Notes: generated by a model not told the origin, from the sequence alone. Shown: positions 1 through 7,350, counted from the first letter of the stretch. The stretch is 18,881 nt of DNA from Flavobacterium psychrophilum (GCA_945874225.1 CAMCFT010000043.1:1-18881); one strand, 5' to 3'. Numbers and translations are program-made.

Positions 1-1012
1 AATCTACTGTTTTAGCATCTGCAACAGTTGGGTTTTGTGAAGTACTCCAGCAAACCCCTCTAGCGGTAATAGTTGAACCACCGTCACTAGTTGTATTACC
101 TCCCGATGTAGCTGTTGTTTCAGTTATGTCAGAAGCCGCCGTTGCTGCATCAATACTTGGAACGGTTGAAGCAGTAGTAAAACTAGTTTGGGTGCCATAA
201 GTAGTTCCATTTGCATTTGTAGCATAAGAACGTACATAATAAGTGGTATTGGCTGTTAATCCTGTAAGAGAACTTGTGAAGGAGCCGGTTGTGCCAGATT
301 CGGTTGTTTTAGAATCAGCTGTGGTTGGGTCTTGCGAAGTACTCCAGCAAACCCCTCTAGCGGTAATTGTTGAACCACCGTCGCTAGTAATATTGCCGCC
401 AGAACTAGCTGTAGTGGCTGTAATGTCTATGGCAGTAGGTGTTGCAGCAAGTCTTGAAGCTGATGAAGAAGCTGTTCCTCCCACCATATTGACCCAAGCC
501 GTACCATTGTATACCTGCATTTCGCCAAAAGTACCACAATCACTACACCATATTTGAAGACCTGCTTCTGGGCTTGTAATAGATATTTTTTGAGCATAGG
601 TCACGCGTAGAATTCCATTGGCACTAAACAAAGCATATGGCACGCTTATTAATTCAGATGTTCCCGAAATAGTGTAAGAAGTTCCACCAGTTGGATCGGT
701 TTCTGTTTTGATAAAATAAGGTCCTGCTGCCCAGTTAATACCGGCAAATGCACCTGTTGTAACTGTTCCGCTACCTATTTCTAAACTTACTAAACCATTA
801 GCATTGGTACTAGGTGTTTGAGTTTCTACATAGACAGCTGTGCCTGATGCTGAACCTTGTAGAATACTAATTTTCATTCCTACTGATGCCGATGTTATTA
901 ATGTATTGCTACTACTGCGAATTACAGCTTGGTAGCTCATTTTTTGTGGTGCTTGGGCAAATGCACTTGCTATTACTAATAAGCAAACGATTATAGAGTA
1001 AATCTTTTTCAT
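1..1012 (-). CDS. Secreted protein with fibronectin-III-like repeats (3' end outside window)
   Basis: Open reading frame from ATG at 1012 to the window edge without a stop: 337 codons visible, C-terminus missing. Residues 1-20 form a signal peptide (MKKIYSIIVCLLVIASAFAQ). It is followed by a PQKMSYQAVIR segment typical of a family of large secreted Bacteroidota proteins, a domain up to about residue 140, and a segment with IWCSDCGTFGEMQVYNGTAW. From about residue 188 there are tandem domains with SDGGSTITARGVCWSTSQ. The two visible copies are exactly 297 bp (99 codons) apart, and 32 bp around 39-70 recur identically at 336-367. The start lies only 5 bp after the stop of the small T9SS cargo gene upstream, so the two are probably one transcript. 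The domain type suggests an extracellular surface or adhesion-like protein. No enzymatic function is visible. The unseen C-terminus may hold a T9SS signal or a FISUMP domain; that part is inference. Confidence 0.85.
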   Translation of the reverse strand, partial: MKKIYSIIVCLLVIASAFAQAPQKMSYQAVIRSSSNTLITSASVGMKISILQGSASGTAVYVETQTPSTNANGLVSLEIGSGTVTTGAFAGINWAAGPYFIKTETDPTGGTSYTISGTSELISVPYALFSANGILRVTYAQKISITSPEAGLQIWCSDCGTFGEMQVYNGTAWVNMVGGTASSSASRLAATPTAIDITATTASSGGNITSDGGSTITARGVCWSTSQDPTTADSKTTESGTTGSFTSSLTGLTANTTYYVRSYATNANGTTYGTQTSFTTASTVPSIDAATAASDITETTATSGGNTTSDGGSTITARGVCWSTSQNPTVADAKTVD

Positions 1013-1017
1013 ATTTT

Positions 1018-1503
1018 TTATTTTTTAATGATTTTGAATGTTTTTAATTCTTTTTTAATGTTGGTTACTTTTAAAAAATAAGTAGCACTTGGTAAATTTT
1101 CCAATCGGATAGTTTCAGTAGTGTTTGTTATTTTTTTTCTTTCAATTGATCTTCCGTTTATATCAAAAAGTTCAAAACTTAAGTTTGAAAGTTCATAATC
1201 ATCAACATTTAAAGTTACTACATTGGAGGTTGGGTTTGGGTAAGCCATTAGATTCAGGCTTATGGTTTTAGCTTCTTCGAGTCCTAAAGTAACCGATATC
1301 TCGAAGGCTTGTTGAACGCCTTGAACCACAAATTCATTTGTACCAGACGAAGTATAAACTATTTGCCCAACACTGTATGCAACAGTTCCTCCACTGCCCG
1401 AAGCATTGCCTCCTGAGGAGACGAATGCTTGTTGTGCTTGAACTGTTGTTATGCCAAAGCCCAACAACAGTAATGCAGCTATTTTTTTGTTTTTGTTTTT
1501 CAT
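1018..1503 (-). CDS. Small secreted protein with T9SS type A sorting domain
   Basis: 161 residues. Residues 1-23 form a signal peptide ending in TTVQA-QQ. Residues 24-70 are Gly/Ser rich with GTVAYSVGQIVYT and FVVQGVQQAFEI, an arrangement seen in many small flavobacterial secreted proteins. The last 75 or so residues look like a T9SS type A C-terminal domain: MAYPNPTSNVVTLN, then FELFDINGRSI, then LPSATYFLKV, ending in a basic tail FKIIKK. In this family the C-terminal domain directs export through the T9SS and is usually cleaved off, leaving little mature protein here. It is followed after 5 bp by the large repeat protein, so it probably leads a two-gene operon. Its role beyond being secreted cargo cannot be read from the sequence. 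Confidence 0.85.
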   Translation of the reverse strand: MKNKNKKIAALLLLGFGITTVQAQQAFVSSGGNASGSGGTVAYSVGQIVYTSSGTNEFVVQGVQQAFEISVTLGLEEAKTISLNLMAYPNPTSNVVTLNVDDYELSNLSFELFDINGRSIERKKITNTTETIRLENLPSATYFLKVTNIKKELKTFKIIKK

Positions 1504-1575
1504 TTTGTTTCAGTCATTTTGTGGGTTTTAAGTTAATTTGGGGATTATTCTATTTAATACTACATATAATTTCAA

Positions 1576-1583
1576 CAAAAATA
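1576..1583 (-). promoter_or_regulatory. Candidate -7 box for the T9SS cargo operon
   Basis: The minus strand reads TATTTTTG, matching the Bacteroidota -7 consensus TAnnTTTG, about 73 bp upstream of the ATG at 1503. No clear TTTG is found at the -33 distance. In an AT-rich gap this match could be chance. Confidence 0.3.
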
Positions 1584-1624
1584 TTTAATATTGGAAACTT
1601 AATACTGAAAATAGCCTGTGTAGC

Positions 1625-1649
1625 TGTGTTCAAATCCGATTTGAACACA
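1625..1649. promoter_or_regulatory. Perfect 25-bp palindrome, possible operator
   Basis: Two perfect 12-bp arms (TGTGTTCAAATC and its reverse complement) flank a single base at 1637. The palindrome lies between the end of the AraC-type regulator gene and the T9SS cargo gene, about 40 bp upstream of the candidate -7 box at 1576-1583. No T-run follows on either strand, so it does not look like an intrinsic terminator. Operator function is inference. Confidence 0.4.
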
Positions 1650-1684
1650 AGTTTTTAATATTGGATTTCGGGTATGATTTATAT

Positions 1685-1739
1685 AAAAATAGCAGAACCA
1701 TTTAAATTAATGCAGTTTACATTAATTCAAATGGGGTTC
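1685..1739 (-). terminator. Terminator of the AraC-type regulator gene
   Basis: An imperfect inverted repeat has arms at 1699-1712 and 1720-1733 (13 of 14 positions pair) and a 7-nt loop. It is extended by GAACC at 1695-1699, which can alternatively pair with GGTTC at 1735-1739. On the minus strand it is followed by CTGCTATTTTTATAT. It lies 17 bp after the stop codon at 1756. Confidence 0.6.
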
Positions 1740-1755
1740 AAGATAACAATAGGTA

Positions 1756-2937
1756 TTATTTGGTAATAGGGGAAGTTTTATTGATGTATTCAGTAATATT
1801 CATCCCTGTATAGGATTTGAAAATTTTGCTAAATGAACTTCGACTAGAAAAACCACAGGTCCAAGCAAGTGCTTCTATGGTGTTATTGTTGATAAATCCG
1901 GTTTTTATTAAAGTTGTAGCATGTTCCATTCGTAAGTCATTTCGATAGGAAGCGAAACTTGAAGAAAAAAAATGATTGAAAAAATGAGATAAATGATGTG
2001 CAGGTATATTTGATTCTTTAGCTAACATTGTTAAGTCAAAGTCTTGTAAAAGATATTTTTTTTCTTCTTCAAAAATTTTCAGTTTATTTTTAATTTCTAT
2101 TTCATCAAGGCCAAATTTTAAAGGTTCGGTCGAGTCACTGTTTTTATTTAAAACAGAAATTTTTCTTTTAATTGGAATAATGTTATATAGGATTTCAGGA
2201 AAATAGAGAGGAGCAATACCAATACAAAGAACTAATAAATAAAAAACAAAAATAATTAGTACACCAGCATTTTTGCTTTTAAAAATATATTCGAAAATGT
2301 TTATTTTAAAGGTTTCTTCAATGCCGAAAATAGTTGACATTAATGCTAAAATGATTAAAATGAAATAAAGAAAAAGCAACCAGTTTTTCAGAATTGATTT
2401 TTTTGTTTGTAATGAATCTTTTTGTTTAAACTTTTTTAGGATAGGAAAAATAGTAGCTAAACTGATAAGTGTCCATAAGTTGCGTAATGTGTAATGTTCA
2501 ATTAAATTCAGTATTCCGTATTGAATATTGAATCTATTGTTAGGGTTTTTTATTGCATTTTTTATGATTTCATCATAAAATAAACTAGGTTTTGAATAAA
2601 GGATAATCACGTCAATAGAGCTAAGTAACCAAGGGATGAACAACAAAAGATACTTCCATTTCCATTTAAAATAACCATTAATAACTACGATAAAGTAAAA
2701 GTATATTGGAATATGAAGCAGCGCATATAAGGGTAGTGGCCATCCGTAAAACCAAGGAAAATCTTTTAATAATCCATTTTCGATGATATAAGTTTGAAAG
2801 CAATAGACAGAGAAAATAAAATAAAAAATAGCTAAGAATAATGAAGGTATATTAGCAACCCCTTTTTTAATAATTAATAGGGTTGCTAGTATAAATCCAA
2901 ATAATGCTTGGACAAGAAGGATATTTAAATAACTCAT
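1756..2937 (-). CDS. AraC-family transcriptional regulator with multi-pass membrane N-terminus
   Basis: 393 residues. Residues 1 to about 255 are very hydrophobic and can form seven or eight membrane spans (for example LLVQALFGFILATLLII at 7-23 and GVLIIFVFYLLVLCIGIAPL near 225-245). A charged linker of about 40 residues follows. Residues 290-388 or so carry two helix-turn-helix motifs of AraC type: LTMLAKESNIPAHHLSHFF, and EALAWTCGFSSRSSFSKIFKS with the family's F-K-x-x-x-G-M ending. This architecture is common in Bacteroidota and is thought to let a membrane-bound regulator respond to an envelope or lipid-soluble signal; the ligand is unknown. It lies 57 bp downstream of rpe with no strong terminator between them, so some read-through from rpe is possible. 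The next genes downstream encode secreted proteins, which are plausible but unproven targets. Confidence 0.85.
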   Translation of the reverse strand: MSYLNILLVQALFGFILATLLIIKKGVANIPSLFLAIFYFIFSVYCFQTYIIENGLLKDFPWFYGWPLPLYALLHIPIYFYFIVVINGYFKWKWKYLLLFIPWLLSSIDVIILYSKPSLFYDEIIKNAIKNPNNRFNIQYGILNLIEHYTLRNLWTLISLATIFPILKKFKQKDSLQTKKSILKNWLLFLYFILIILALMSTIFGIEETFKINIFEYIFKSKNAGVLIIFVFYLLVLCIGIAPLYFPEILYNIIPIKRKISVLNKNSDSTEPLKFGLDEIEIKNKLKIFEEEKKYLLQDFDLTMLAKESNIPAHHLSHFFNHFFSSSFASYRNDLRMEHATTLIKTGFINNNTIEALAWTCGFSSRSSFSKIFKSYTGMNITEYINKTSPITK

Positions 2938-2994
2938 TTATTAATTGAGGTTTAAATAATATAATGTTTTGATAATCAAGATTGATTTTTTATT

Positions 2995-3657
2995 TTATAG
3001 TGTTGTCAATCTCTTCAAATCAGCAATGGTTTCTGTTGGGTTTGCTGCTTTGAAGACAAAACTTCCAGCTACGAGAACATCGGCTCCGGCTTCTGCTAAT
3101 TGTTTAGCATTTTTATTGGTAACTCCACCATCAATTTCGATAATGGTATTTGCGCATTTTCGAGCGATTAAATCTTTCAATTTTTTAACCTTAGAATAGG
3201 TGTTTTCAATAAACGATTGTCCTCCAAAACCAGGATTCACACTCATAATCAAAACCATATCGATATCATTGATGGTATCTTCTAATAAATCTACATTAGT
3301 GTGTGGATTCAAGGCAACACCAGCTTTCATTCCTTCGGCTTTGATGGCTTGTATGGTTCTGTGAAGATGCGGGCAAGCTTCATAATGAACACATAAAACA
3401 TTAGCACCTAATTCTGCAAAAGTTTTAATATATCGATCTGGATCCACAATCATCAAATGGACATCGATTGTTTTCTTGGCGTGTTTTGCAATGGCAGCCA
3501 AAACAGGCATTCCAAAGGAAATGTTTGGAACAAAAATACCATCCATAATATCAATGTGAAACCAATCGGCTTCAGAATTGTTAATCATTTCGATGTCTCG
3601 TTGTAAATTGGCAAAATCAGCAGCAAGAACCGATGGTGCGATAAGTGTATTCTTCAT
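2995..3657 (-). CDS. rpe: Ribulose-phosphate 3-epimerase
   Basis: 220 residues, the usual family length. It interconverts D-ribulose 5-phosphate and D-xylulose 5-phosphate in the non-oxidative pentose phosphate pathway in the cytoplasm. It is a TIM barrel with the expected metal and catalytic residues: H34 and D36 in HIDIMDG, H67 in DVHLM and D176 in EIDGGV. The phosphate-binding segments NPGFGGQ (141-147) and VLVAGSFVF (194-202) are also present. The start was set at the ATG at 3657 because homologs begin with a segment like MKNTLIAPSVLAADF. An in-frame extension to 3720 runs through promoter and repeat sequence and shows no family similarity. A Bacteroidota promoter is visible 20-50 bp upstream. 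Confidence 0.96.
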   Translation of the reverse strand: MKNTLIAPSVLAADFANLQRDIEMINNSEADWFHIDIMDGIFVPNISFGMPVLAAIAKHAKKTIDVHLMIVDPDRYIKTFAELGANVLCVHYEACPHLHRTIQAIKAEGMKAGVALNPHTNVDLLEDTINDIDMVLIMSVNPGFGGQSFIENTYSKVKKLKDLIARKCANTIIEIDGGVTNKNAKQLAEAGADVLVAGSFVFKAANPTETIADLKRLTTL

Positions 3658-3676
3658 TGTTAGTGTGTTGTTTTTG

Positions 3677-3709
3677 CAAAAGTAGAATTTTAACCGCAAA
3701 GTTGGCAAA
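3677..3709 (-). promoter_or_regulatory. Promoter of rpe
   Basis: The minus strand has TACTTTTG at 3684-3677, a full TAnnTTTG match. A TTTG lies 21 bp upstream (3709-3706), within the spacing expected for the Bacteroidota sigma factor. The -7 box ends 19 bp before the rpe ATG. The -33 TTTG lies inside one unit of the ACTTTGC repeat at 3694-3724. Confidence 0.65.
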
Positions 3710-3724
3710 GTTTTTCGCAAAGTT
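3694..3724 (-). repeat. Three short tandem ACTTTGC units upstream of rpe
   Basis: On the minus strand AACTTTGC recurs three times (plus-strand GCAAAGTT at 3696-3703, 3705-3712 and 3717-3724) with 1-4 bp between units. A fourth degenerate unit, CACAAGGTTT, follows. From memory, such CGCAAAGTT strings are frequent in flavobacterial intergenic DNA. Each unit supplies a possible TTTG -33 box. Confidence 0.6.
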
Positions 3725-3769
3725 CACAAGGTTTGTCTTTTAATTTTATGTTTTTTGCGTGAAGGATGG

Positions 3770-3860
3770 AAGTGAAAATCCTTTTTGAGGCACGAAAAAA
3801 GATTGAAACGTACAGCCTGACCTGAAGTTGCGCGGCACGAAGCAATCTGAAGGGTCACGC
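3770..3860 (+). repeat. Structured G+C-richer intergenic element between rpe and rpoD
   Basis: This stretch is clearly richer in G and C than its surroundings and shows nested inverted repeats. GCCTGACC at 3815-3822 pairs, with one mismatch, with GGTCACGC at 3853-3860. Inside, TTGC at 3828-3831 pairs with GCAA at 3842-3845. Outside, AGATTG near 3800 matches CAATCT at 3843-3848 as an alternative fold. No reading frame with a start and family similarity spans it. It resembles from memory an element that recurs in intergenic regions of flavobacteria. It lies after the rpoD terminator and upstream of rpe. Function unknown. Confidence 0.45.
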
Positions 3861-3863
3861 CCA

Positions 3864-3894
3864 AATAAAAAACCCCGGTAATCAGCCGGGGTTT
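3864..3894 (-). terminator. Rho-independent terminator of rpoD
   Basis: The stem AAACCCCGG (3870-3878) pairs perfectly with CCGGGGTTT (3886-3894) around a 7-nt loop. On the minus strand it is followed by TTTTTTATTT. It lies about 115 bp after the rpoD stop codon. Confidence 0.9.
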
Positions 3895-3944
3895 CAATCA
3901 TCAATCAAAAAACGAACAGTTAATCAGACCGTCGTTACTTATTA

Positions 3945-3990
3945 GTCGAAAGTTGAAAGTCATAATGTCGATGACTTTGTGACTTTCGAC
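3945..3990. repeat. Long interrupted hairpin just downstream of rpoD
   Basis: GTCGAAAGT (3945-3953) pairs with ACTTTCGAC (3982-3990). Inside it AAAGTCAT (3956-3963) pairs with ATGACTTT (3971-3978). This gives 17 base pairs with a small asymmetric bulge and a 7-nt loop. A further partial copy, TTCGACTTTTTT, lies at 4000-4011 beside the stop codon. On the minus strand it would be the first structure in the rpoD 3' untranslated region, ahead of the terminator at 3864-3894. It could protect the 3' end or be a dispersed repeat. Confidence 0.5.
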
Positions 3991-4009
3991 ATTAAAACAT
4001 TCGACTTTT

Positions 4010-4873
4010 TTATCCTAAATAGGTTTTTAATATTTTACTTCTTGAAGTATGTTTCAATCTGCGGATGGCTTTTTCTTTAATCTGACGAACACGTTCGCGA
4101 GTAAGGTCGAAAGTTTCTCCTATTTCTTCCAATGTCATTGGATGTTGGTCACCAAGACCAAAATACAAACGAACCACATCAGCTTCTCTTGGAGTCAATG
4201 TTTCCAATGAACGCTCGATTTCAGTACGCAATGATTCTTGAATTAAGTTTCTGTCTGGATTTGGTGATTCACCAGAACGCAATACGTCGTAAAGGTTTGA
4301 ATCTTCTCCTTCAACAAGTGGTGCATCCATAGAAAGGTGACGACCCGAGTTTTTCATAGATTCTCTTACGTCGTTTACGGTCATATCCAATTCCTTGGCA
4401 ATTTCCTCAGCTGTTGGCGGTCTTTCGTTAGATTGCTCTAACAAGGCATACATTTTATTGATTTTATTGATAGAACCAATTTTGTTCAATGGCAAACGAA
4501 CAATACGTGATTGTTCTGCCAAAGCTTGCAAAATCGATTGACGAATCCACCATACGGCATATGAAATGAATTTGAAACCACGGGTTTCATCAAAACGTTG
4601 TGCTGCTTTTATAAGACCTAAATTTCCTTCATTAATCAAATCGGGAAGTGTCAAACCTTGATTTTGGTATTGTTTGGCCACCGAAACCACGAAACGTAAA
4701 TTGGCTTTTGTCAATTTTTCTAACGCTGCCTGATCACCTGCTTTAATTTTTTGTGCTAATTCTACCTCTTCGTCGGCTGTGATAAGATCCACCTTTCCAA
4801 TTTCTTGTAAATACTTGTCTAATGATGCAGTTTCACGATTGGTTACCTGCTTGGTGATTTTAAGTTGTCTCAT
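4010..4873 (-). CDS. rpoD: Primary RNA polymerase sigma factor RpoD/SigA
   Basis: 287 residues, the standard size of the Bacteroidota housekeeping sigma factor, which lacks the long acidic region 1.1 of proteobacterial sigma-70. Region 1.2 lies at about 12-45. Region 2 is at 51-121, with the core-binding and melting segment [20 protein letters not shown] and [14 protein letters not shown]. Region 3 is at about 130-205. Region 4 is at about 215-280, with the -35-binding helix-turn-helix [20 protein letters not shown]. It should recognise the TTTG/TAnnTTTG promoters seen elsewhere in this window. The gene has terminators on both sides and is probably monocistronic. The start at 4873 is supported by a purine-rich AGGAGA 7-12 nt upstream and by the conserved N-terminus [14 protein letters not shown]. 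Confidence 0.97.
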   Translation of the reverse strand: MRQLKITKQVTNRETASLDKYLQEIGKVDLITADEEVELAQKIKAGDQAALEKLTKANLRFVVSVAKQYQNQGLTLPDLINEGNLGLIKAAQRFDETRGFKFISYAVWWIRQSILQALAEQSRIVRLPLNKIGSINKINKMYALLEQSNERPPTAEEIAKELDMTVNDVRESMKNSGRHLSMDAPLVEGEDSNLYDVLRSGESPNPDRNLIQESLRTEIERSLETLTPREADVVRLYFGLGDQHPMTLEEIGETFDLTRERVRQIKEKAIRRLKHTSRSKILKTYLG

Positions 4874-4880
4874 AGTTTTG

Positions 4881-4886
4881 TCTCCT
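4881..4886 (-). promoter_or_regulatory. Shine-Dalgarno-like site before rpoD
   Basis: The minus strand reads GAGGAGACAAAACT directly before the ATG at 4873, giving an AGGAGA core at normal Shine-Dalgarno distance. Most other genes in this window have only A-rich leaders, as is usual in Bacteroidota, so this site stands out. Confidence 0.55.
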
Positions 4887-4961
4887 CAATTTTTAAGTGT
4901 ACAAATGATTATACGTTTGAAGTTTCAAAAAAGTTACAAAATGTTTGAAAATAATTTTATT

Positions 4962-5002
4962 TAAACCAAAAACTCCGTTTCAAGTGAATGAAACGGAGTT
5001 TT
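4962..5002 (-). terminator. Rho-independent terminator of pnp
   Basis: Perfect 14-bp arms AAAACTCCGTTTCA (4969-4982) and TGAAACGGAGTTTT (4989-5002) flank a 6-nt loop. On the minus strand the stem ends in TTTTGGTTTAAA. It starts 42 bp after the pnp stop codon and separates pnp from rpoD. Confidence 0.85.
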
Positions 5003-5044
5003 ATATAAAGAACCTTTAGTAAACTAAGATTTGATTACTCTTAT

Positions 5045-7171
5045 TTATGACTCACGAGGAGGTCTTGGCAAAAGTGCTTTTCTTGACACTTTTTCTTTGC
5101 GAGTTTTTGGATCCATACCAAGATATTTCACTTGGAAAACATCACCCATTTTTACTACATCAGAAACGTTTTCAGTACGTTCCCAAGCTAGTTCCGATAC
5201 GTGAAGCAATACTTCATTTCCAGGAGCTGCAAGATATTCAACAACTGCACCAAAATCAAGCATTTTGATTACTTTCACATCATAAGCCTCGTTCATTTGT
5301 GGTTTGAAAGTAATAGACTGAATTTTAGCCAATACAGCTTCAATTCCAGCTGGATCAGTTCCAAGGATTTCAATTACACCTTGCTCATCTACTTCGTTGA
5401 TAACGATAGTTGTTCCAGTTGCTTTTTGTAATTCTTGAATTACTTTTCCACCAGGTCCAATTAAAGCTCCAATGAATTGACCAGGAATAGTTCTGGTGAT
5501 GATTTTTGGAGCATAGGTTTTAACATCTGCTTTTGGAGCTGCTAAAGTATCGGTTAGAATTCCAAGAATATGCAAACGACCATCTCTAGCTTGAGCCAAA
5601 GCAGCTTCCATAATTTCGTATTTCAATCCGTCAATTTTAATGTCCATTTGACAAGCTGTAATTCCTTCAGAAGTTCCAGTTACTTTAAAGTCCATATCTC
5701 CTAAGTGATCTTCATCACCAAGAATATCAGATAAAACTGCGTAACGATCACCGTCAGTAATCAATCCCATTGCAATTCCAGAAACAGGACGAATCATTTG
5801 AATTCCGGCATCCATTAATGATAATGTTCCAGCACAAACTGTAGCCATTGAAGAAGAACCGTTAGATTCTAATACTTCTGAAACCACACGAATCGTGTAA
5901 GGACAATCAGCAGGAATCATATTTTTCAAGGCTCTTTGAGCCAAGTTTCCGTGACCTACTTCTCTTCTTGAAGTTCCTCTTAAAGGACGAGCTTCACCAG
6001 TTGAGAAAGGAGGGAAGTTATAATGCAGGTAGAATCTTTCTTCGCCTTGTTCAGATGGAGAGTCAATTTGGTTTGCTTCTCTAGAAGTTCCTAAAGTGGC
6101 TGTTGCCAATGCTTGAGTTTCTCCACGTGTAAACAATGCAGAACCGTGTACAGATGGCAAGTAATCTACTTCACACCAGATAGGTCTGATTTCTGTAGTT
6201 TTTCTTCCATCTAAACGTGTTCCTAAATCTAGTGTTACGTTACGAACCGCTTCTTTGTTTGTTTTGTAAAAGTATTTATCTACTAAATCGCCATCAACAG
6301 CTAATTCTTCAGCTGTAAACAACCCTTTTACTTCTTCTTTTACTTCTGCAAATGAAGCAGTACGTTCTTGTTTTGAAGAACCTTTACTTGCAATTGCATA
6401 AATTTTATCATAAGCTGCAGCTTTTACTTTAGCGTAAATAGCTTCGTCTGTTTTTTCAGTTTCGTAAGTACGAACTTCTTTTTTTCCAAATGCTGCCGCC
6501 AATCTTTCTTGTGCTGCAATTTGATTTTTGATGTGCTCGTGAGCAAATTTGATGGCTTCCACCATTTCTGCTTCTGAGATTTCTTTCATTTCTCCTTCTA
6601 CCATTGCGATAGAATCAGTTGAAGCTCCAATCATCATATCAATATCTGATAATGCTAATTGTGCGCGACTTGGGTTGATTATAAATTTCCCATCAATACG
6701 ACCAACTCTTGCTTCAGAGATTAAAGTTTCAAAAGGAATGTCTGATAAAGCTAAAGCTGCTGATGCGGCCAAACCGGCTAATGCATCTGGCATTACATCT
6801 TCATCATAAGACATTAATTGAATCATAACCTGAACTTCAGCGTGATAATCGTCTGGGAAAAGTGGACGTAATACACGGTCTACTAAACGCATTGTTAACA
6901 CTTCGTTATCGCTTGGACGTGCTTCTCTTTTGAAGAAACCTCCAGGAAAACGACCTGCAGCTGCAAATTTTTCACGATAATCTACCGTAAGTGGTAAAAA
7001 GTCGATACCTGGACTTGCTTTTCTTGAAGAAACTACTGTTCCTAAAATAACAGTTTTTCCAATTCTTACTACTACAGCACCATCAGCTTGTTTAGCTAAT
7101 CGTCCTGTCTCGATTGTGATGCTTCTCCCATCACCTAAATCGATACTTTCTACAAATAATTGTGGAATCAT
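5045..7171 (-). CDS. pnp: Polynucleotide phosphorylase
   Basis: 708 residues, the usual length. It degrades RNA 3' to 5' by phosphorolysis, releasing nucleoside diphosphates, and can add tails in reverse. It forms a trimeric ring in the cytoplasm. Domain order: RNase PH-like 1 (about 1-145, with [20 protein letters not shown] at 77-96), a helical linker (about 150-300), RNase PH-like 2 (about 310-545), KH (about 560-620, GxxG at 572-575 in [10 protein letters not shown]) and S1 (about 630-700, with [20 protein letters not shown]). D486 and D492 in [14 protein letters not shown] correspond in motif to the metal and phosphate-site aspartates of the enzyme. The S1 end is short and finishes in PRPPRES. 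It lies downstream of rpsO, the classic order, but a strong hairpin sits between them, so pnp may depend on read-through or on its own promoter in the 221-bp gap. Confidence 0.98.
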   Translation of the reverse strand: MIPQLFVESIDLGDGRSITIETGRLAKQADGAVVVRIGKTVILGTVVSSRKASPGIDFLPLTVDYREKFAAAGRFPGGFFKREARPSDNEVLTMRLVDRVLRPLFPDDYHAEVQVMIQLMSYDEDVMPDALAGLAASAALALSDIPFETLISEARVGRIDGKFIINPSRAQLALSDIDMMIGASTDSIAMVEGEMKEISEAEMVEAIKFAHEHIKNQIAAQERLAAAFGKKEVRTYETEKTDEAIYAKVKAAAYDKIYAIASKGSSKQERTASFAEVKEEVKGLFTAEELAVDGDLVDKYFYKTNKEAVRNVTLDLGTRLDGRKTTEIRPIWCEVDYLPSVHGSALFTRGETQALATATLGTSREANQIDSPSEQGEERFYLHYNFPPFSTGEARPLRGTSRREVGHGNLAQRALKNMIPADCPYTIRVVSEVLESNGSSSMATVCAGTLSLMDAGIQMIRPVSGIAMGLITDGDRYAVLSDILGDEDHLGDMDFKVTGTSEGITACQMDIKIDGLKYEIMEAALAQARDGRLHILGILTDTLAAPKADVKTYAPKIITRTIPGQFIGALIGPGGKVIQELQKATGTTIVINEVDEQGVIEILGTDPAGIEAVLAKIQSITFKPQMNEAYDVKVIKMLDFGAVVEYLAAPGNEVLLHVSELAWERTENVSDVVKMGDVFQVKYLGMDPKTRKEKVSRKALLPRPPRES

Positions 7172-7274
7172 AATTTTTCCTTTTTTAATTTTACATTGGT
7201 TTCTCTGCCTGTCAGCAGAATGGTTGTGTTGTTGTAGTTGTTGTGTTCCAATGAAAAACCAAACTTTTTTTATT

Positions 7275-7300
7275 CCTCCAACCCCAAAGGGGAGAAGAGG
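7275..7300. repeat. CCCCAAAGGGG-type dispersed element, copy 1
   Basis: CCTCCAACCCCAAAGGGG with a purine-rich tail. The core CCCCAAAGGGG is a small inverted repeat. A second copy of the same type (CCCCCTAACCCCCAAAGG) lies at 13984-14001 after pruA. From memory this string is common between genes in flavobacteria. The rest of the pnp-rpsO gap (7172-7392) also contains a short CTGCCTGTCAGCAG at 7205-7218, related to the palindrome near 12229. Confidence 0.55.
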
Positions 7301-7314
7301 ATTTTTTATTATTC

Positions 7315-7347
7315 AAACCTATAAGGTTTTTAAAACCGTATAGGTTT
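7315..7347. repeat. 33-bp near-perfect palindrome of the AAACCT..AGGTTT family
   Basis: The arms AAACCTATA (7315-7323) and TATAGGTTT (7339-7347) enclose GGTTTT-T-AAAACC (7325-7337) with one mismatched pair. It lies between rpsO and pnp, just beyond the rpsO terminator. The hairpin at 17224-17255 has the same plan. Confidence 0.65.
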
Positions 7348-7350
7348 TGT

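Noticed and set aside
243..557. A 104-codon plus-strand frame opposite the fibronectin-III-like repeats
   Set aside because: The minus-strand frame has a signal peptide and repeated domains. The plus-strand peptide is low-complexity V/A/P/E sequence arising as the antisense of those repeats.
3658..3720. A 21-codon N-terminal extension of rpe
   Set aside because: It covers the TACTTTTG box and ACTTTGC repeats and has no similarity to the epimerase family. The ATG at 3657 gives the conserved N-terminus.
3870..3990. Possible CRISPR-like repeat because of recurring GTCGAAAGT/CGAC strings
   Set aside because: There are only two inverted units and one partial unit, with no regular spacers and no cas genes in the window.
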